Below, one piece after another: positions 52,765 to 61,637 of a stretch of 64,000 nucleotides of DNA. The notes under the pieces were generated by a model, which searched no databases, was not told the DNA's origin, and saw only the letters and a list, made by a program, of their open reading frames with translations. The position numbers were made by a program, and so were the translations under genes. How positions within the stretch are numbered: the stretch's first letter is position 1; every line of letters begins with the position of its first letter. Where the stretch lies: positions 248,001 to 312,000 of the forward strand of contig CAVPXF010000053.1 in assembly GCA_963709655.1 (NCBI GenBank). Direction: 5' to 3'. Source of the stretch: Roseiarcus sp963709655. Its GTDB lineage: Bacteria; Pseudomonadota; Alphaproteobacteria; Rhizobiales; Beijerinckiaceae.

Positions 52765-53859
52765 TTATTCGAGCCGGGGCGCCGTCAGGATCGTGACGAC
52801 CTCGGCCGGAGCGGCGCCGCGGGCGACCTGATCGTAGGCGTCCGCGATTGCGGCGCGCCCCGTAAGCGCGCGGAACGTCATCGTTTGCCGGACTCGCGCG
52901 AGATAGCGCGTCCAACCGTCCTGAACCCGCTCGCGCAACGCGTCCGCGCCCCAGAGCGCCCGCAGGCGAGGGATGTGCGCCGGCGCGAAGAAGAACGTCG
53001 GATCGCCACTGTCCGCGTTGTCGGCCGGAAGCCGGACATCCGCCGCCTCGACCCGTGTCGTCCCCACGGCGATGGTCCGGACGAGCTTTTCGCCCAGCCT
53101 TCGCTTCAGGCGGTCGGCGAGCGCCGGATCGCCGGCGATGTCCACGTAGACGCCGGGACGGCTCGGCAGATCCGATTGGTCGGCGATGGCCGGATAGGCG
53201 ACCGCGCGGTCGAACAGCCTCGCATTTGCGACGGCGGCGAGATTGCGCGCGCTGGTCAAACCGATCGTCTCGACCCGTCCGCCGAGCTCGTGGGCAAGCG
53301 CCGCCGCAGCCTTGCTCGACGCGCTCGACACGATCACCCGCTCCGCGCCGAAACAGGCCTTCTCTTCGAGCCATCGGGCGAGGAAGAAACCCAGAATGAA
53401 AAGGGGGCGCAGGGCGAGGTAAGCGTCCTCGTCGTCGCGATCGAAAGAGGGGTCGCGGTCGATCAGCCGATAGTCGTTGTAGGCCGCGGGTAGGCCGGCG
53501 CGATGCGGCGCGGCGTCGGCGAAGCCGAATGCGCCGCGCGGCGCAGGCGTCAACGCGCAGTGCGTCGAGACCGGGAAAAAGCCGAACACGCGTTCGCCCT
53601 CGACGACGGCCAGCGTCGCCGCTTCGACCACGCGCCCGACGCCCCACACCGGCGTCCGGGCCCAGCCTTGCGGCGCGGGGAAATACCGCCAGTAGCCGAG
53701 CGCCTCGCCAAGCTTGGCGTAGGTCAGGTTGTTGGCCGTCAGCGCGAAGCGTTCGAGTTCGACCGTTACCCCCTTCGCGGAGGCGCGGACCGGCGCCGCC
53801 GCGCTCCAGCGCGCTCGGGCGAGGTCGTTGCGGTCGGTGAGGAAGTCGAAGTCGCTCAT
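52765..53859 (-). CDS. DUF2855 family protein
   Basis: A 364-residue protein. MSDFDFLTDRNDLARARW and FALTANNLTYAKLGEALGYWRYFPAP are the characteristic DUF2855 segments. The middle (GAERVIVSSASSKAAAALAHEL) looks like the nucleotide-binding part of a medium-chain dehydrogenase-like fold without the usual GxGxxG. No reaction is known to me for the family. The start MSDFDF matches the family; the frame is open upstream without homology. It converges on the MFS gene. Confidence 0.85.
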   Translation of the reverse strand: MSDFDFLTDRNDLARARWSAAAPVRASAKGVTVELERFALTANNLTYAKLGEALGYWRYFPAPQGWARTPVWGVGRVVEAATLAVVEGERVFGFFPVSTHCALTPAPRGAFGFADAAPHRAGLPAAYNDYRLIDRDPSFDRDDEDAYLALRPLFILGFFLARWLEEKACFGAERVIVSSASSKAAAALAHELGGRVETIGLTSARNLAAVANARLFDRAVAYPAIADQSDLPSRPGVYVDIAGDPALADRLKRRLGEKLVRTIAVGTTRVEAADVRLPADNADSGDPTFFFAPAHIPRLRALWGADALRERVQDGWTRYLARVRQTMTFRALTGRAAIADAYDQVARGAAPAEVVTILTAPRLE

Positions 53860-54128
53860 GGGCGACAGCTTAAGCGCGTCCGGCCGATCCGCCGCTTGCA
53901 ATTCGCGCAACGCGCATTGCGGTTTGGGCAAGAGCCTCGGGGATCGTCGTCGCGGTAGCGGCGTCTTGGAAGCGGCTCCGGGACCGGCTGGACCTGACGC
54001 CGCCGTGCCGCACTCCTTCTCTACCGATCCTGGTCCCTGGACCGTCGACCGCGGCCGAGCAACGTCCTCGATCCCGGCCGAGGGGGACGACGGGGCATAG
54101 GACTCCTCGCCGCATGATTGCGGCCGCA

Positions 54129-54310
54129 ATGTGGCGAGTTTGGAATTCCTCAGCCCTCCGCGGCTATGCCGCGGGGCTCCGCGAATTCGGCCTCTGGGGC
54201 GGTTGGATTAATTTGGAATTCCTTGGATTCTCTCGTCCGAAATGAGCCTTTTCAATGGGTTATGGGCGGCCCCGGGCGAAAAATAATTTTTGATGGCCCC
54301 TCTTCGGCCG
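54129..54310 (-). repeat. Dispersed intergenic repeat, copy 3 of 3 (inverted, shorter)
   Basis: Read on the minus strand it gives an A/T-rich patch, CCATTGAAAAGGCTCATTTC, then the core GAGAATCCAAGGAATTCCAA (54232-54213), ATCCAACCG, GCGGAGCCCC and CTGAGGAATTCCAAA, in the same order as copies 1 and 2. The segment before the final block folds as a perfect hairpin, CCGCGGC-ATA-GCCGCGG. The part with CCCAATGCC and TTGCGATGTC is absent or too diverged. It lies in the 594 bp gap between the DUF2855 and HAD genes; the remaining bases show no gene. Confidence 0.75.
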
Positions 54311-54453
54311 GAACGCCGGCGCGCGCGCATTTGCGGGCTGCCCCACAGCGGAAACCGTGCATCGCCTCTGATCGCGTCATGAAGTCAGCATAGCGACGTT
54401 TCGGCTTTTCCGCAATCATTTGTTGCACAAGACGATTGAAGACGGCTGACGCC

Positions 54454-55128
54454 CTATCGCCGGCCGCCGAGCTCGTCGATATGCGCCAGCATGTCCGCCG
54501 GGTCCTCGTAGACGCGGAAGGCGGTGGCCTTCTGCAATTCCTCGGCGCCGTAGCCGCCGGACAAGAGACCGACGCCCAGCGCCCGGCAGCGGGCGGCGGC
54601 CAGCATGTCCCAGATGCTGTCGCCGACCACGACGGCTGTCTCGATCGGCGCGCCGAGGCGTTCGGCGGCGGCGAGGAAGAGGTCGGGATCGGGCTTGGCG
54701 TATTTGACCTGATCGCGGGTGACGACCGGACACTTGTCGGGATCGACCCCGAGCGCGCGCAGGTTGACGGAGGCGGTCTCGAGGCGGCCGCTGGTGGCGA
54801 TCGCCCAGGAGATGCCGACGCTGGTCAGCCAAGTCAGCAGATCGCGCGCGCCGGGCAGGGGGCGGATGTGATCGCCCATCCGCTGGTAGGCGCGCGTGTG
54901 GGCCTTGCGCAGCCGCTCGCCGCGCTCCTCGTCGATCGGAACGCCGGTCTCGCGAACAAGCTGGTTGGTGAACAGGCCGCCGCTCATGCCGATCTTGCGA
55001 TGAATCCGCCAGACGGAAAGGTCGATGCCCTCGGTGTCCAGCGCCTCCTTCCAGGCGAGCACGTGCTGATAGACGCTGTCGACCAGCGTGCCGTCGAGAT
55101 CGAAGAGGAACACCGGTTCGATGCGCAT
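54454..55128 (-). CDS. HAD-superfamily hydrolase (phosphoglycolate phosphatase-like)
   Basis: A 224-residue HAD subfamily IA phosphatase. FLFDLDGTLVDSVYQHVLAW carries the nucleophile Asp and acid/base Asp, IATSGRLETA motif II, KYAKPDPDLFLAAAERLG motif III and VVVGDSIWDMLAA the metal-binding motif IV. A helical cap lies at about 20-85. The substrate is a small phosphate ester, possibly 2-phosphoglycolate or a sugar phosphate. Confidence 0.9.
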   Translation of the reverse strand: MRIEPVFLFDLDGTLVDSVYQHVLAWKEALDTEGIDLSVWRIHRKIGMSGGLFTNQLVRETGVPIDEERGERLRKAHTRAYQRMGDHIRPLPGARDLLTWLTSVGISWAIATSGRLETASVNLRALGVDPDKCPVVTRDQVKYAKPDPDLFLAAAERLGAPIETAVVVGDSIWDMLAAARCRALGVGLLSGGYGAEELQKATAFRVYEDPADMLAHIDELGGRR

Positions 55129-55309
55129 GATGCGGCCTCTTGAGTTTGATGACGCCGGTCGGATGATATCAGCATTGTGTGACGGATGCGTCGAGCGAGC
55201 AAAGGGCCTGTTCGCCGTGCGGATCCGGCCGCCGAGCGCTCTTCAAAGGCAGTCGCCAACCCTGACAAAGCCACGGAGGGCCAATATATTTTCCGAATTG
55301 GAGACCGAC

Positions 55310-55510
55310 ATGCCCGAGCCCATCCTCAATTTTCAATCGCGCAGCGCCGACGTGATCATCAGCGACCACGTCGCCGTCCTGACATTTCTCACCGCGATCG
55401 ACGGCCAGGAGAATATCGCGGTGTCGATGCGTCTTCACGAACTCGAACGGTTGCAGTCGCGGATAACCCGCGCACTCGAGGCGCACCCAAAGCCTGCTGA
55501 ACAGGCGTAG
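55310..55510 (+). CDS. Small hypothetical protein
   Basis: A 66-residue protein beginning MPEPILNFQSRSADVIISDH and containing VAVLTFLTAIDGQENIAVSM and a basic helix LHELERLQSRITRALEAH. GGAG lies 8 bases before the ATG. Composition and codon use look coding. No family is recognised. It converges on yjbQ with a 3 bp gap. Confidence 0.6.
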   Translation: MPEPILNFQSRSADVIISDHVAVLTFLTAIDGQENIAVSMRLHELERLQSRITRALEAHPKPAEQA

Positions 55511-55513
55511 CGC

Positions 55514-55934
55514 TCAGGCGCCGATGATCTTGACCAGCACGCGCTTCCTCCGGCCGCCGTCGAATTCGCCGTAAAAGATCTGCTCCCACGGGCCGAAGTC
55601 GAGTTCGACCTTCGGTGACGGCGACGACAACCTCTCGGCCCATCACCTGGCGCTTCATGTGGGCGTCGGCGTTGTCCTCGCCGGTCCGATTGTGGCGGTA
55701 GGCCGAGACCGGCTCGTGCGGCGCGAGCTTTTCCAGCCACGCCTCGTAATCGGCGTGCAGCCCGCGCTCGTCGTCGTTGATGAAGACGGAGGCGGTGATG
55801 TGCATCGCGTTGACGAGGACGAGGCCCTCGCGCACGCCGCTTTCTTCAAGCGCTGCTTCCACTTGCGGCGTGATGTTGAGAAACGCCCTGCGCCCCGGCG
55901 TCTCGAACCACAGCTCCTTGCGATAGGATTTCAT
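55514..55934 (-). CDS. YjbQ/UPF0047 family protein (frameshifted)
   Basis: A protein of about 140 residues of the secondary thiamine-phosphate synthase-like YjbQ family. MKSYRKELWFETPGRRAFLN, GLVLVNAMHITASVFINDDE and SAYRHNRTGEDNADAHMKRQVMG are the diagnostic parts, with conserved His and Asp/Asn residues. After VVVAVTEG the frame breaks near 55605; the expected tail LDFGPWEQIFYGEFDGGRRK is read one frame over, to TGA at 55514-55516. One indel explains it. The physiological role is unclear, although weak thiamine-phosphate synthase activity is reported for the family. Confidence 0.88.
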
Positions 55935-56061
55935 GGCCACTCTCCGTCTTTCACGCGAGGGTACGGGCCCCGGATGAGGCGCTGTCGTGGCGACCTCTCG
56001 TGGCCTTGCGTCGAATTTGGGACGAGCCTCCTGGACGCGCCGCCACCGGCCAAAGACAGGG

Positions 56062-56379
56062 TCACCGACCCGTCCGCATGGATCGCATTGCGCCGAAGGC
56101 GGCCCGCACAACGGTTTCCACAATAAGCCCCGCGATATAAGCGAGCGCTGAGCCAAACAGTCCGGCCGCGATCACCCGGCCGGTCATGTCGCCCGCGAAG
56201 TCGTACCCGCCGCCGTTCAACGCTCGCATCGTCAAGGTGAAGGGCAGGGCGGCCAGCGCCAGCGGCAGGTCGGCGAACCATGTTCCGGCTCGCTGCTGAT
56301 AATCGAGGTAGAGGGCGACGAAGACGAGCCCGTAGGCCGCAGCGAGCGCAAGACCCGTCCAGGACCCGGCTCGTCCCAT
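56062..56379 (-). CDS. Small membrane protein, unknown function
   Basis: A 105-residue protein with three or four hydrophobic segments: GLALAAAYGLVFVALYLDY, LPLALAALPFTLTMRAL and VIAAGLFGSALAYIAGLIVE. NGGGYDFAGD may be an extracytoplasmic loop. No family is recognised. It starts 13 bases after the fumarylacetoacetase-family gene on the same strand, probably in one transcript. Confidence 0.6.
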   Translation of the reverse strand: MGRAGSWTGLALAAAYGLVFVALYLDYQQRAGTWFADLPLALAALPFTLTMRALNGGGYDFAGDMTGRVIAAGLFGSALAYIAGLIVETVVRAAFGAMRSMRTGR

Positions 56380-56392
56380 CGCGCTCGCGCCC

Positions 56393-57244
56393 TCACGCCT
56401 CGGAGAAGGCGACGACGCGCTGCGCTTGCCGGCCGAGGCCGCCCACGCCGAGCGAAACCGTATCGCCCGCCTGGAGGAAGACAGGGGGCTTCTTGCCGAG
56501 GCCGACGCCGGCCGGGGTACCCGTCGTGATCACGTCGCCGGGCTCGAGGATCATGAACTGCGAGATGTAGGAGACGAGGGTCTTCACGCTGAAGATCATG
56601 GTCGAGGTCGACCCGCTCTGCATCCGTTCGCCATTGACGTCGAGCCACATGTCGAGCTTCTGCACGTCAGCGATCTCGTCGGGCGTCACCAGCCACGGGC
56701 CCAGCGGGCCGAAGGTCGGACAGCTCTTGCCCTTCATCCACTGGCCGGCGCGCTCGATTTGGAACGCACGTTCGGAAACGTCGTTGCAGACGCAATAGCC
56801 GGCCACGTGCTTCAGCGCATCGGCCTCGTCGACATAGCTTGCGCGTGAGCCGATCACGACGGCGAGCTCCACCTCCCAGTCGAGCTTGGTCGATCCTTTG
56901 GGGGCCACGATGTCGTCATTGGGGCCGACGATGCAGGACGGGGCTTTGTTGAACAGCACCGGCTCTTTCGGGACCGGATTCCCCGATTCGGCGGCGTGGT
57001 CGGCGTAGTTGAGGCCGACCGCGATGAAATTCCGGACGCCAGCGACGCAGGGGCCGATCCGCGGCGCGCCGCGGACGGCGGGCAGGGTCTGGGGCTTGAG
57101 CTTCATGAGGCGCGCCAGCGCGCGGACGCCGAGCGTGTCGGCGTCGATGTCGACGATCACCTCGCTGAGGTCGCGCAACTTGCCGGCTTCGTCGATCAGA
57201 CCCGGCTTCTCTTTCCCCGCTTTTCCGTAACGAACGAGCTTCAT
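56393..57244 (-). CDS. Fumarylacetoacetate hydrolase family protein
   Basis: A 283-residue FAH-fold enzyme. GVGLNYADHAAE-type motif appears as FIAVGLNYADHAAESGNPVP, then EPVLFNKAPSCIVGPNDDI, the metal-binding WEVELAVVIG (Glu pair) and GYCVCNDVSERAFQIER, and TGTPAGVGLGKKPPVFLQAGD at the end. Members include fumarylpyruvate hydrolases, acylpyruvases and ulosonate hydrolases such as 2,4-diketo-3-deoxy-L-fuconate hydrolase; the choice is not possible here. The start MKLVRYGKAG is the family-typical N-terminus. Confidence 0.88.
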   Translation of the reverse strand: MKLVRYGKAGKEKPGLIDEAGKLRDLSEVIVDIDADTLGVRALARLMKLKPQTLPAVRGAPRIGPCVAGVRNFIAVGLNYADHAAESGNPVPKEPVLFNKAPSCIVGPNDDIVAPKGSTKLDWEVELAVVIGSRASYVDEADALKHVAGYCVCNDVSERAFQIERAGQWMKGKSCPTFGPLGPWLVTPDEIADVQKLDMWLDVNGERMQSGSTSTMIFSVKTLVSYISQFMILEPGDVITTGTPAGVGLGKKPPVFLQAGDTVSLGVGGLGRQAQRVVAFSEA

Positions 57245-57609
57245 TGCATAAGTCCAAATCTTTTGTTGGCTTGTGATGGAAATCAGTCGAACCGGCGGGC
57301 CAACCCTCCGCCTCGGACGGCCGTCTAAAGAGCCTGCAACCCGCCACGCGTCAATTCGCGATTTGCCTCTTCTCTTTTGCCGCAAATGTTCGATATTAGA
57401 AGAATCGCCGCGACGATCTTGAATGTTTGCAGCTCGATCTGCGTCGAGGGCATGTGAATAAGCGCACGGTAATCTCTCGCCGATTTTAATGTGCGCTGTT
57501 GGCATGATTGCAGCATAAGGCCTGATCGTTGTTTTCCGGGTGATGTCCTGTCAACGACGCGTCGCGTTTAGCGAGGCGCAGTTGGCTAATTATCGAAAAG
57601 AAGCGTAAA
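57245..57609. other. AT-richer divergent intergenic region
   Basis: This 365 bp gap separates the FAH-family gene (minus) from the NYN-domain gene (plus) and is more AT-rich than its surroundings. It should hold both promoters. I found no convincing sigma-70 or sigma-54 element, conserved repeat or coding frame in it. Confidence 0.5.
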
Positions 57610-58215
57610 ATGTCTACAGTGGAACGGATCGCCCTCTTTATCGACGGCGCAAACTTGTATGCGAGCGCAAAAGCGCTTGGGTTCGACATCGACTACAAAC
57701 GCCTATTGAAGGAGTTTCAGGCCAAGGGCCGTCTCATCCGGGCATTCTATTATACCGCTTTGGTCGACGATCAGGAATATTCCTCGATCCGGCCGCTGGT
57801 CGACTGGCTCGACTATAACGGCTACGCGGTCGTCACCAAGCCGACGAAGGAATTCGTCGACTCGACGGGTCGCCGGAAGGTCAAGGGCAACATGGACATC
57901 GAGCTTGCGGTGAACGCAATGGAGATGGCCGAGCATATGGACCTGATGGTTTTGTTCTCGGGCGACGGCGACTTCCGGTCGCTGGTCGAGGCGATGCAGC
58001 GAAAGGGCGTCCGGGTCGCAGTCGTGTCGACGATCTCGACCCAGCCGCCCATGGTCGCGGACGAGTTGCGCCGCCAGGCCGACGAGTTCATCGACCTCGC
58101 CCAGCTCGTGGCGCGGATCGGACGCGACCCGGCGGAACGGCCGGTGCGGACGGAAAACCATCGCCGCAGCTTCGTTCCGGCGCAGCAGCCTGTCGACGAG
58201 CCCGTCCGCGAATAG
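57610..58215 (+). CDS. NYN domain protein (LabA/DUF88 family)
   Basis: A 201-residue PIN-like RNase-fold protein. IALFIDGANLYASAKAL (first Asp), KGNMDIELAVNAMEMAE (Asp-x-Glu) and MVLFSGDGDFRSLVEAM (acidic triad) are the NYN hallmarks. Such proteins are probable metal-dependent ribonucleases, and several are linked to RNA quality control or regulation; the target is unknown. After about residue 165 the tail is basic and disordered. A uracil-DNA glycosylase gene follows 16 bp downstream. Confidence 0.92.
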   Translation: MSTVERIALFIDGANLYASAKALGFDIDYKRLLKEFQAKGRLIRAFYYTALVDDQEYSSIRPLVDWLDYNGYAVVTKPTKEFVDSTGRRKVKGNMDIELAVNAMEMAEHMDLMVLFSGDGDFRSLVEAMQRKGVRVAVVSTISTQPPMVADELRRQADEFIDLAQLVARIGRDPAERPVRTENHRRSFVPAQQPVDEPVRE

Positions 58216-58231
58216 AGGCGGGGGGCCCGCA

Positions 58232-58879
58232 ATGGCGTTCGACGTGGGTCCCTCCCGGGATTGCGCGGTTTGCGTCCGGCTGGCGGCCTTCCGGGCGGCC
58301 AATCGCGCCGCATTTCCGGACTGGTGGAACGCGCCGGTGCCGTCGCTTGGCGGCGCGGACGCGCGGCTGGTGATTGTCGGCCTCGCGCCGGGTCTGCGCG
58401 GCGCCAACCGCACCGGTCGGCCGTTCACCGGCGATTACGCCGGCGACCTCCTCTATGCGACGCTGATCCGCTACGGCTTCGCCGCCGGCGCCTACGATCG
58501 CCGGCCGGACGACGGCCTCACGCTGGTCGACTGCGCCATCGTCAACGCGGTCCGCTGCGTGCCGCCGCAGAATAAGCCCACGCCCCAGGAGATCGGCGCC
58601 TGCCGCGCCTACCTGGCGCCCGCGATCGACGCGCTTCCCCGGGTGCGGGTCGCGCTGGCGCTCGGCCGGGTGGCGCACGAGAGCCTGCTCAGGGCGTTGG
58701 GGGCCCGGCTGGCCGAATTCCCGTTCGGGCACGGCGCGCGGCATGCGCTGAGAGCCGGCGGACTGGTTCTTTTCGACAGCTACCATTGCTCGCGCTACAA
58801 CACCAACACAGGCACACTGACCGAGTCGATGTTTCACGACGTGTTCGACGCGATCCGGGGCGAGCTGGCGCCTGCCTGA
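58232..58879 (+). CDS. Uracil-DNA glycosylase, family 5-like (UdgB)
   Basis: A 215-residue glycosylase that removes uracil or other deaminated bases. RDCAVCVRLA holds the first Fe-S cluster cysteines. Motif A is LAPGLRGANRTGRPFTGDYAG, which lacks the usual Asp/Asn catalytic residue, as in family 5. SYHCSRYNTNTG corresponds to the H(P/C)S motif B, and VNAVRCVPPQNKP is the third conserved segment. It follows the NYN gene closely and precedes galM by 41 bp. Confidence 0.88.
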   Translation: MAFDVGPSRDCAVCVRLAAFRAANRAAFPDWWNAPVPSLGGADARLVIVGLAPGLRGANRTGRPFTGDYAGDLLYATLIRYGFAAGAYDRRPDDGLTLVDCAIVNAVRCVPPQNKPTPQEIGACRAYLAPAIDALPRVRVALALGRVAHESLLRALGARLAEFPFGHGARHALRAGGLVLFDSYHCSRYNTNTGTLTESMFHDVFDAIRGELAPA

Positions 58880-58920
58880 TCGGCCGAGTTTGCCTCGGCC
58901 GGCGCGAGAGGGAGAGCGAC

Positions 58921-59928
58921 TTGACCAAAAGCCTGTTCGGGGAGATCGACGGCGCTCCCGTCCATGAGGTCGTCATCCGATCGAAGGCCGGCGCCGAGGC
59001 CAAGATCCTGACCTACGGCGCCGTGGTGCGCGATCTGATCGTTCCAGCCGCCGGCGGGGCGCAACGCGTCACCCTGGGCCTCAATTCGATCGAGGATTAC
59101 GTCAAGCACTCGCCCCATTTCGGCGCGGTTCCGGGGCGGTTCGCCAACCGCATCGCGGGCGGCCGCTTCGTGCTCGACGGCGTCGCCCACACGCTCGACC
59201 GGAAGCCCGGCGACAAGAACACGCTGCACGGCGGACCGCACGGCTTCGGCAAGCGCATCTGGACCCTTGGCCGCCACGACGAGGCCTCCGTCGTCCTGAC
59301 GCTCGATTCGCCCGACGGCGACGCCGGTTTCCCGGGCGCGCTCAAGGCGACCTGCGTCTACAGCCTGCTTGAACCCGCGACGCTACGGGTCGAACTGACG
59401 GCGACCGCCGACAAGCCGACGGTCGTCAACCTGACCCACCACGGCTATTTCAACCTCGACGGGTCGGCGGACATCCTCGATCACGAGGTGACGCTCGCCG
59501 CCGACTTCTACACGCCCGCCGACGCCGACCTCATCCCGACCGGCGAGATCCGTTCGGTCGCCGGCACGCCCTACGATTTCCGGACGGCGCGGCCGGTGCG
59601 GAACCCCGCCGGGACGGCCTACGACACCAATTTCGTCGCCGCCGACGCGCTGGGGCCCCACGGGCTCGCTTCCGTCGCGCGGGTGCGCTCGCCGCGCAAC
59701 GGGCTGACGGTGTCGCTCTTCAGCGACCAGCCGGGCGTGCAGTTCTACGACGCGGCCACGCTCAACGTTCCGGTTCCCGGGCTCGGCGGGGCGCATTACG
59801 GCACGCACGCCGGCTTTTGCCTCGAGCCGCAGGCGTTCCCCAATTCGCCGAACCGGCGCCACTTCACCGACACCGTGCTGCGGCCGGGCGAAACCTATCG
59901 CCACGTCAGCGAATTCCGCTTCGCCTGA
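58921..59928 (+). CDS. galM: Aldose 1-epimerase (galactose mutarotase)
   Basis: A 335-residue mutarotase interconverting alpha and beta aldose anomers. ILTYGAVVRDLIVP, GRFANRIAGGRF (Asn/Arg sugar contacts), TLHGGPHGFG (His general acid region), NLTHHGYFNLDG and CLEPQAFPNSPN (Glu general base) are all present. TTG start at 58921 with GAGAGGGAGAG upstream. It could serve the pentose pathway at 23-27 kb, although it is far away. Confidence 0.93.
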   Translation: MTKSLFGEIDGAPVHEVVIRSKAGAEAKILTYGAVVRDLIVPAAGGAQRVTLGLNSIEDYVKHSPHFGAVPGRFANRIAGGRFVLDGVAHTLDRKPGDKNTLHGGPHGFGKRIWTLGRHDEASVVLTLDSPDGDAGFPGALKATCVYSLLEPATLRVELTATADKPTVVNLTHHGYFNLDGSADILDHEVTLAADFYTPADADLIPTGEIRSVAGTPYDFRTARPVRNPAGTAYDTNFVAADALGPHGLASVARVRSPRNGLTVSLFSDQPGVQFYDAATLNVPVPGLGGAHYGTHAGFCLEPQAFPNSPNRRHFTDTVLRPGETYRHVSEFRFA

Positions 59929-60009
59929 CGAGGGGCGCCGGCCCATGGGACGCGCGGTCCGCGTCCGGTCGAGGGGATCATGGCTTTGGCGGGCGGGCGC
60001 GCAAAGACG

Positions 60010-60402
60010 TCAGCCGTCCGTCGTTCGTTTCGCAACAAGGTCGATTTCGATCAGGGCGTCGTAGGCCAGTCCCGTCACGCCGACGCAGGTGCGCGCGGGA
60101 AGCCTCCCTTCGCGAAAGAAGCCGCGATAGACGGCGTTCATCGGGGCGAAGTCTTCGCGAAAGCGGGTGAGATAGACCCGCGCCATGACGACATGCTCGA
60201 GCGTGAGCCCCAGGCCGGTGAGTACCGTCGAGAGATTCGCCATCACGTTCCGCGTCTGCGCCTCGATCCCCTCGGGCAGCACCCCGGGCGACCCCGGCGT
60301 ATCGGGCATCTGGCCGGTGACAAAGACGAAGCCGTCCGCCTCGACCGCGTGGCTGAAGGGCGCGACCGGCTTCGGGCCGCCGTCGATCATGTGGAATTTC
60401 AT
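60010..60402 (-). CDS. RidA family enamine/imine deaminase
   Basis: A 130-residue trimeric RidA/YjgF protein that hydrolyses reactive enamines or imines. MKFHMIDGGPKPVAPFSHAV, FVFVTGQMPDTPG, ANLSTVLTGLGLTLEHVV and PARTCVGVTGLAYDALIEIDLVA are the family segments; the Arg of PARTCVGV is the carboxylate-binding residue. Its start overlaps the amidase stop (TGATG), so it is translationally coupled to amide hydrolysis. Confidence 0.9.
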   Translation of the reverse strand: MKFHMIDGGPKPVAPFSHAVEADGFVFVTGQMPDTPGSPGVLPEGIEAQTRNVMANLSTVLTGLGLTLEHVVMARVYLTRFREDFAPMNAVYRGFFREGRLPARTCVGVTGLAYDALIEIDLVAKRTTDG

Positions 60403-61637
60403 CAGTCCTCTCGGGCCGGCTTGCCGGCCGGAGTCTTGAACAGGGACTTGCGCACGATGGCGTGCACCCCCCAATTGCCGTCGACCACCTGCGTCACGCC
60501 GAAATCCACGGCCGCCGACATCAGCGCGACCGCTTCGTCCTCGCTAAGCCCATGCATTTCCATGAGGAAGCGGCGAGCCTTGCGGAAGGCGTCCTTCATG
60601 GCGAGGTCGAGCGACGATTTTGCGTAAACCTCGCCCTGTCCCTTGGCGCCGAACTCCGCCAGGTAGTTCGGATGGCTGAAGCCGGTCAGCGCCCATTCGG
60701 TCGGCGTCTCGATAAGCGGATAGTCGAGATCCGCGAACCGGCCGTCTCTTTTGTGCAGGACGATGGTGAACCGACCGGTCATCGAACATTCGATCGCCGT
60801 TCCAGCCAGCTCGCCGTCGCCCTGCGCGGCATGGGGATCTCCAATCGACAGGAGCCCGCCGGTTACGGAAACGGGCAGATAGACCGCGGATCCCTTGCCG
60901 AGACGCCAGTTGTCGAGGTTGCCGCCGAAATAGGCCGGCGGCACCGAGTCGACCAGATCGGCCTCGCGCGGGGCGAGCGCGATCACGCCGAAATGGGGCC
61001 GCAAGGGAATGCGCACGCCGCTGAGGGCGCCGCGCCGGGCGATGCGGGTCTTGTCGACCGGCACGCCGGGGTAGTCGTATGTGCGGTGAACGACTCCGAA
61101 TGGATCGACCTGCGGAACCCAATCGTAAGCGTAGAGCGCTTCCGCGTATCCCTCGCCGTCGCCGGGAAAAATCTCGTAGATCGTGACGTGCTCGCGCGGC
61201 TTGGGCGGCGCGATGAGCTCGCCGTAATGATAGCCCCACCACGCCGCGACCGTGCTGCCGAAATATCGCCCGACGTAGCCGGGGCTGGCGCTTGGCCGGG
61301 CGAAGATGTCGTCGATCCGGACTTCGATGACGTCGCCGGGCTCGGCGTCTTTGACAAAAATCGGCCCGGTGCAGATGTGCACCCCGAAACCTTCGCCCGC
61401 GCCGCGGCCGAAGATGGAGGCGTCGAGCGGACCGGCGCCGCGCCGGTCTACAGCCTTGCGGTCCTTCGTCCAGAAAAAGACGTCCTCGGCCGCGGGGTCG
61501 CCCCTGATCATGAGGTCGGGGGCGTCCGAGGCGTGCTGGGTCAGCGTTTCGACCTCGACGCTGTCCCCCGATCGGAGCTCGAGGACCGGTCTCAAGGAGC
61601 GGCTAAAATAGCCCCAATGCACGTTGGCTGAATTCAC
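60402..61637 (-). other. Acetamidase/formamidase module; possible separate gene from GTG 61637
   Basis: If the fusion is not real, the amidase would start at the GTG at 61637 (VNSANVHWGYF), giving 411 residues, the usual length of FmdA/AmdA enzymes that release ammonia from formamide or short amides. No Shine-Dalgarno sequence precedes this GTG. Relatives start about ten residues before the HWGYF motif, in line with this site. Confidence 0.5.

Noticed and set aside
57500..57530. Possible sigma-54 promoter (TTGGCATGATTGCA) upstream of the NYN gene
   Set aside because: The spacing between the GG and GC elements is three bases too short for a -24/-12 promoter.
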